Assembly: GCA_018882725.1 (NCBI GenBank)
Contig: VERK01000008.1
Location: 1-25,878 of the forward strand
From: Actinomycetota bacterium
GTDB taxonomy: Bacteria > Actinomycetota > Acidimicrobiia > Acidimicrobiales > Ilumatobacteraceae
Reading direction: 5' to 3'
Length of the DNA stretch: 25,878 bases
The notes beneath the pieces were generated by a model that did no database searches, was not told the origin of the DNA, and worked only from the letters and a program-made list of their open reading frames with translations. Positions 22,869 to 25,878 of the stretch are shown one piece after another; position 1 is the stretch's first letter, and every line of letters begins with the position of its first letter. Made by a program: the position numbers and the translations under genes.

Positions 22869-23909
22869 ATGTCACTCGACACACCTCCTCTGAGCGCAGA
22901 TCAGTCCGATCGCGCGTCGCGCTCGGCGCTGGCCACGATCGTCGTCACTGGAGCCACCTGGCCGCTGGGCCGTCGCGTCGTCGAGCGTCTTCGTGCCATC
23001 GACGGGTACGACGTTCACGAGGCCCGTCGCGGTGACGATCTGGCCACGCTCGTCGAGGGCGACATCGACGTCGTCGTGCATCTCGCTCCGGGCGACCACG
23101 ACGCTCTCGCCACACGAGGTCGCAGTGCCGCTGTCGGAACCCCCGAGTTGCTCGCCGCGGCTTCGGCCCGCAACGTGAGGCACATCGTTGTGTTGTCTTC
23201 AGCGATGGTGTACGGCGCGTGGCCCAACAACCCGGTGCCGCTCACCGAAGACGTTGCCGTGCGCCCCGATTTCGGATTCGCGTTCGCACGTCAGTTGGCC
23301 ACAGTCGAGCAGATGGTCGACGATTGGGGCACCGACGACGCGAATCGAACCACGTGCGTCCTTCGTCCGGTTCCGGCGATGGCTGCCGATGGAACCTCGT
23401 CGTTGGTGCGAGCACTCGCCGCGGGTATGGGCGGTCGTCTCGGTGAAGACGACGTGCCGGCCCAGTTCTTGCACCTCGACGACTTGGCGGCCGCCGTGGT
23501 TCTCGCCGTCGACAAACGACTGTCGGGGATCTACAACGTGGCCCCCGATGGTCACGTGCCCGGTTCGCGGGTGCGCTCGCTGTGGGGGCTGGCTCCGCGT
23601 CTGCGCTTGCCCGACCGGGTGGCCGAGACCGTGGCCGACCTGCGCTGGCGGTTCCAACGCGGCCCCATTCCCCCTGGTCTGCGGCCGTATGTGCGATCGC
23701 CGTGGCTGGTCTCCAACGGCAAGTTACGGGCCGAGGGCTGGGTCCCGTCGGTGACCAACGAGCAGGCCTTCGTGGAGGGCACCGAAACCAAGTGGTGGAC
23801 GATGCTCACGCCCAAGCGCAAACAGGAAATCGCTCTGGTGGCGATGGTGCTCGTGCTCGTCAATGTGATTGCTGGCGTGGTGTTCGCCGTTCGACGGCGA
23901 CGTCGCTGA
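22869..23909 (+). CDS. NAD-dependent epimerase/SDR-like protein with degenerate active site and C-terminal membrane anchor
   Basis: This is an extended short-chain dehydrogenase-like protein of 346 residues. The Rossmann start is TIVVTGATWPLGRRVVERL (GATWPLG, residues 28-34), with Trp in place of the usual middle glycine. The core has DVVVHLAP, HIVVLSSAMVYGAWPNNPVPLTED and FLHLDDLAAAVVLAV, all typical of epimerases. The catalytic Tyr-x3-Lys position reads Phe139-A-R-Q-Leu143 (relatives have YARQK), so both key residues appear replaced. A C-terminal hydrophobic helix (about 320-340) ends in five arginines, predicting a tail-anchored membrane protein. It may bind a nucleotide without redox chemistry. 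The real role and substrate are unknown. Confidence 0.8.
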   Translation: MSLDTPPLSADQSDRASRSALATIVVTGATWPLGRRVVERLRAIDGYDVHEARRGDDLATLVEGDIDVVVHLAPGDHDALATRGRSAAVGTPELLAAASARNVRHIVVLSSAMVYGAWPNNPVPLTEDVAVRPDFGFAFARQLATVEQMVDDWGTDDANRTTCVLRPVPAMAADGTSSLVRALAAGMGGRLGEDDVPAQFLHLDDLAAAVVLAVDKRLSGIYNVAPDGHVPGSRVRSLWGLAPRLRLPDRVAETVADLRWRFQRGPIPPGLRPYVRSPWLVSNGKLRAEGWVPSVTNEQAFVEGTETKWWTMLTPKRKQEIALVAMVLVLVNVIAGVVFAVRRRRR

Positions 23910-23926
23910 ACGATCAGCGATTCGCG

Positions 23927-24712
23927 TCAGTCGTTCGCGAAGACGTCAGCGAGCACGTCGGAGATCGTGTTGGTCATCACGATCGCGAGGCGCTCGCCGA
24001 TGTGTGTGCAGATACCCACCAACTGTCCGGATTGATCGACGACGGGAGCACCTTCGGCAACGGCGGCCGGATCGAACGATGAGTTGGAGGTGAGCATGGC
24101 GACGTGGCCGGTGATCGAGTCGACACGAAGTCGGAGTGGAGTCTCCGACAGGACGATCACGTCTTGACCGAGATCGACTCCTCGTGACGGAAGAGCGGCC
24201 CCCGTACTCGCAGTGTCGTCGCCCGACACCAGGACCGCGATCGACGACACCGGATCGACGTACGCGACCTCGAGCGATGCCTTCCCTCCATCAGCCATGA
24301 ACGCATCGATCTGTTCTTCGTCGCCCACGGCCAACTGGGTGGTGATCAGAACGTCGGAGTCACCTACTCGCACGGCCATCGGCGGTTGCGCGTCACGGTT
24401 GGCGCTGATGCGTGCGTACGCGAGGTCGGCACTCGTGAGTCGCACGACGGTAGCGGCATCGGACTCGCCCGAAGACGGGCGCGAGAGAATCACGAGTCCG
24501 ACAACGAGGCACACTCCGAGGAGAACCGAGATGCCGACGACGCCTCGACCCACCTCGGCGACTGAGGAAGGTTTTTCCGCATCGATGCGGTGAGTGAGCC
24601 CGACTTCGGACGGGTGACGCCATGTGCGTTCGTGCGGAGGCAGCGGCGCGGCCGGGTAGGAGGGAGCCGACGAGGCCGACTCATGGTCGGGATTGTTCTC
24701 GTCGATGCCCAC
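23927..24712 (-). CDS. Membrane-anchored HtrA/trypsin-like domain protein lacking the catalytic triad
   Basis: This 261-residue protein has a Pro-rich cytoplasmic N-terminus with PLPPHERTWRHPSEVG (residues 23-38), one transmembrane helix (about 57-77) and an extracytoplasmic domain that follows the HtrA/S1C protease pattern. Segments that match are VLITTQLAVGDEEQIDAFMADG (usually ...TNAHVV...), AYVDPVSSIAVL (usually VDPxTDLAVL) and AVAEGAPVVDQSGQLVGI (usually PGNSGGPLVDxxGxVVGI). The triad positions are Gln126, Ser157 and Glu220 instead of His, Asp and Ser. It is therefore predicted to be a protease-fold binding or sensing protein. The start is GTG 24712. I compare motifs from memory; a structural model would settle it. 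Confidence 0.7.
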   Translation of the reverse strand: MGIDENNPDHESASSAPSYPAAPLPPHERTWRHPSEVGLTHRIDAEKPSSVAEVGRGVVGISVLLGVCLVVGLVILSRPSSGESDAATVVRLTSADLAYARISANRDAQPPMAVRVGDSDVLITTQLAVGDEEQIDAFMADGGKASLEVAYVDPVSSIAVLVSGDDTASTGAALPSRGVDLGQDVIVLSETPLRLRVDSITGHVAMLTSNSSFDPAAVAEGAPVVDQSGQLVGICTHIGERLAIVMTNTISDVLADVFAND

Positions 24713-24721
24713 GATCGTGTG

Positions 24722-24727
24722 AGGTTA
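24722..24727 (-). promoter_or_regulatory. Possible -10 element (TAACCT) for the HtrA-like gene
   Basis: On the minus strand TAACCT ends 9 bases before the GTG at 24712, slightly farther than at other genes. The transcript would have a leader of only a few bases. Confidence 0.35.
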
Positions 24728-24783
24728 GTGATCATTCCGCGTCGAGTGGGCTCGCCCCCGCCCGACCACGACGCGGCAACCGA

Positions 24784-24789
24784 TACCAT
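24784..24789 (+). promoter_or_regulatory. -10 element (TACCAT) for leaderless moaE
   Basis: TACCAT lies exactly 6 bases before the GTG at 24796. It fixes that GTG as start among several in-frame upstream alternatives. Confidence 0.55.
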
Positions 24790-24795
24790 CGCTTC

Positions 24796-25299
24796 GTGTT
24801 CTCCGATCAGACGACCGATCACTGGTTCGCCGTCACCGAAGAACCACTGTCGGTCGGAGCGGTGTACGACTGGGCGGTTCGTTCCGATTGTGGAGCCGTC
24901 GTCGTCTTCTCCGGAACCGTGCGCGATCACGCCGAAGAGGCGGGCGAGTTGCGCACCGGTGTCACCCACCTCGAGTACGAGGCGTACGACGAGGAAGTCG
25001 TGCCGCGCTTCCGTGCCATCGCCGACGAGACCCGCGCTCGCTGGGCGGGCCTGGGACGCATCGCTCTCATCCATCGCGTGGGTCGACTGGCCCTCGGCGA
25101 GAGTTCGGTTCTGGTCGTCGTGTCGGCACCTCACCGACCCGAAGCGTTCGCAGCGGCCCGTTTCGCGATCGACGCGCTCAAGGCCGCCGCGCCCATCTGG
25201 AAGCGCGAAGAGTGGGCCGGTGGTTCGGCGTGGGGAACTGGTGCCACCGAAGTGATCGAACCATCGCGCGTGCGGTCGTCCGATGAGGCAGGTGTCTGA
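24796..25299 (+). CDS. moaE: Molybdopterin synthase catalytic subunit MoaE
   Basis: MoaE, with the thiocarboxylated MoaD subunit, inserts sulfur into cyclic pyranopterin to make molybdopterin for molybdenum enzymes. It has 167 residues, slightly longer than the usual ~150. Family features are GAVVVFSGTVRDHAEE, HLEYEAYDEEVVPR, IHRVGRLALGESSVLVVVSAPHRPEAFAAAR and the catalytic lysines Lys129 (IDALK) and Lys136 (PIWKREEW), which keep the seven-residue spacing of E. coli Lys119/Lys126. No moaD or other cofactor gene is adjacent. The stop directly abuts the GTG of the small membrane protein gene that leads into mreB. Confidence 0.94.
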   Translation: MFSDQTTDHWFAVTEEPLSVGAVYDWAVRSDCGAVVVFSGTVRDHAEEAGELRTGVTHLEYEAYDEEVVPRFRAIADETRARWAGLGRIALIHRVGRLALGESSVLVVVSAPHRPEAFAAARFAIDALKAAAPIWKREEWAGGSAWGTGATEVIEPSRVRSSDEAGV

Positions 25300-25494
25300 G
25301 TGACCATCGCTCTCGTCGTCATCATCGTCGTCATCGCGTTGGTGTTCGTCGTCCTCATCGCGAGTCGTCGCACTCCGGCGAGCAACGACGGTGTCGACGA
25401 CTTTCGTCGCCATCTCGATGCGCTCTCGCCCGAAGCGCGTCAGCAAGTGATCGATCGAGTGCAACACCGAGAAGAGGACGACGATGGCGCGTGA
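25300..25494 (+). CDS. Small single-pass membrane protein (64 aa)
   Basis: I do not recognise this as a named family. The 64-residue product has one hydrophobic helix at the extreme N-terminus (residues 2-22, Ile/Val-rich), a short basic turn (ASRRTP) and a charged helical cytoplasmic tail (DDFRRHLDALSPEARQQVIDRVQHREEDDDG). The GTG start follows the moaE stop with no gap and its end overlaps mreB by 11 bases, so it is translationally linked to both. Its position before mreB suggests, but does not show, a role at the cell envelope. Confidence 0.75.
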   Translation: MTIALVVIIVVIALVFVVLIASRRTPASNDGVDDFRRHLDALSPEARQQVIDRVQHREEDDDGA

Positions 25495-25878
25495 CCTAGC
25501 GATCGACCTCGGCACCGCGAACACACTCGTGTACATGAAGGGTCGCGGCATCGTGCTCAACGAGCCGTCGGTCATCGCCCTCAATCGTCAGACCGGCGAG
25601 GTTCTGGCCACCGGACACGAGGCCTGGCACATGATCGGTCGGACCCCCGGCTACATCGTCGCCGTGCGACCCCTCCGCGGGGGCGCCATCACCGACTTCG
25701 ACGTCACCGAGCGCATGATTCGCCTGCTCCTGCAGCGGGTCGGCGTGAGCCGGTTCACCCGTCCCAAGGTGGTCATTTGCGTCCCCTCGGCCATCACCGA
25801 GGTGGAGCGTCGGGCTGTCACCGACGCCGCCCGCCGGGCCGGTGCCGCCGACGCCCAGCTCATCGAGCAGCCCATGGC
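25484..25878 (+). CDS. mreB: Rod shape-determining protein MreB, 3'-truncated by window edge
   Basis: MreB is the bacterial actin homologue that organises lateral cell-wall synthesis. Only the first 131 codons are in the window. The N-terminus MARDLAIDLGTANTLVYMKG contains the actin phosphate-1 loop (DLGTANT). GIVLNEPSVIAL, the MIGRTPGYIVAVRPLRGGAITDFDVTE segment and VVICVPSAITEVERRAV are standard MreB signatures. The ATG lies inside the 3' end of the small membrane protein gene. An mreB gene points to a rod-like or elongating actinobacterium. mreC and mreD would be expected just downstream, outside the window. Confidence 0.95.
   Translation, partial: MARDLAIDLGTANTLVYMKGRGIVLNEPSVIALNRQTGEVLATGHEAWHMIGRTPGYIVAVRPLRGGAITDFDVTERMIRLLLQRVGVSRFTRPKVVICVPSAITEVERRAVTDAARRAGAADAQLIEQPM

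Noticed and set aside
24490..25584. Minus-strand open frame of 364 codons opposite moaE and mreB
   Set aside because: It overlaps three supported genes and the translation is dominated by charged, repetitive residues from complementary GC-rich codons.

Overview
This 25.9 kb window is gene-dense, GC-rich chromosomal DNA from an actinobacterium. Two WhiB-like (Wbl) iron-sulfur proteins, a SenX3/RegX3-type two-component pair, frequent GTG starts and actinobacterial-type SucCD, Mdh and PPK1 support this. The mix of genes (MreB present, small WhiB proteins, the N-terminal LPPHERTWRHPSE-type motif) fits the class Acidimicrobiia (Ilumatobacter-like) best, but that placement is inference. I see no insertion sequences, prophage, CRISPR array, tRNA or rRNA.

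Layout. 1-4.2 kb: the end of sucC, then sucD (TCA cycle), purH and metF (folate-linked one-carbon reactions). 4.3-6.2 kb: a large membrane O-acyltransferase with a C-terminal SGNH domain. 6.2-7.9 kb: malate dehydrogenase, convergent with a DeoD-type purine nucleoside phosphorylase. 8.0-9.3 kb: a two-gene unit of an Fe(II)/2-oxoglutarate oxygenase translationally coupled to a homologue of formaldehyde-activating enzyme (Fae). 9.4-11.6 kb: two Wbl genes, a single-domain glutamate formimidoyltransferase, tatA (59 codons) and an 89-codon orphan. 11.7-20.2 kb: a phosphate regulon, ppk followed by pstS-pstC-pstA-pstB-phoU-senX3-regX3, almost all tightly spaced or overlapping. 20.2-24.7 kb: an MFS permease and three proteins that look like catalytically degenerate members of enzyme families (zincin-like DUF2342, SDR/epimerase, HtrA/trypsin-like). 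24.8 kb to the end: moaE, a 64-codon one-TM protein and the start of mreB.

How it fits together. The phosphate block is a self-contained circuit: PstSCAB imports phosphate, PhoU links transporter state to the SenX3-like kinase, RegX3 is the output, and PPK stores phosphate as polyphosphate. Upstream of pstS are exact 11-bp-spaced GTTCACC direct repeats, the PHO-box pattern known from Streptomyces PhoP; a reverse-oriented, partly matching pair lies upstream of ppk. The kinase lacks membrane segments, so PhoU and the transporter probably supply the membrane connection.

Two other points stand out. First, a TANNNT hexamer sits exactly 6 bases (7-9 in a few cases) before the start codon of about a dozen genes that begin transcription units, which is the geometry of leaderless mRNA. 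A smaller set (whiB2, the 89-codon gene, pstS, phoU) instead has strong Shine-Dalgarno sequences. Second, the oxygenase-Fae pair suggests an oxidative demethylation coupled to formaldehyde capture, in a lineage not usually credited with tetrahydromethanopterin chemistry. A four-copy 16-bp tandem repeat lies in the divergent promoter region at 22.80-22.86 kb.
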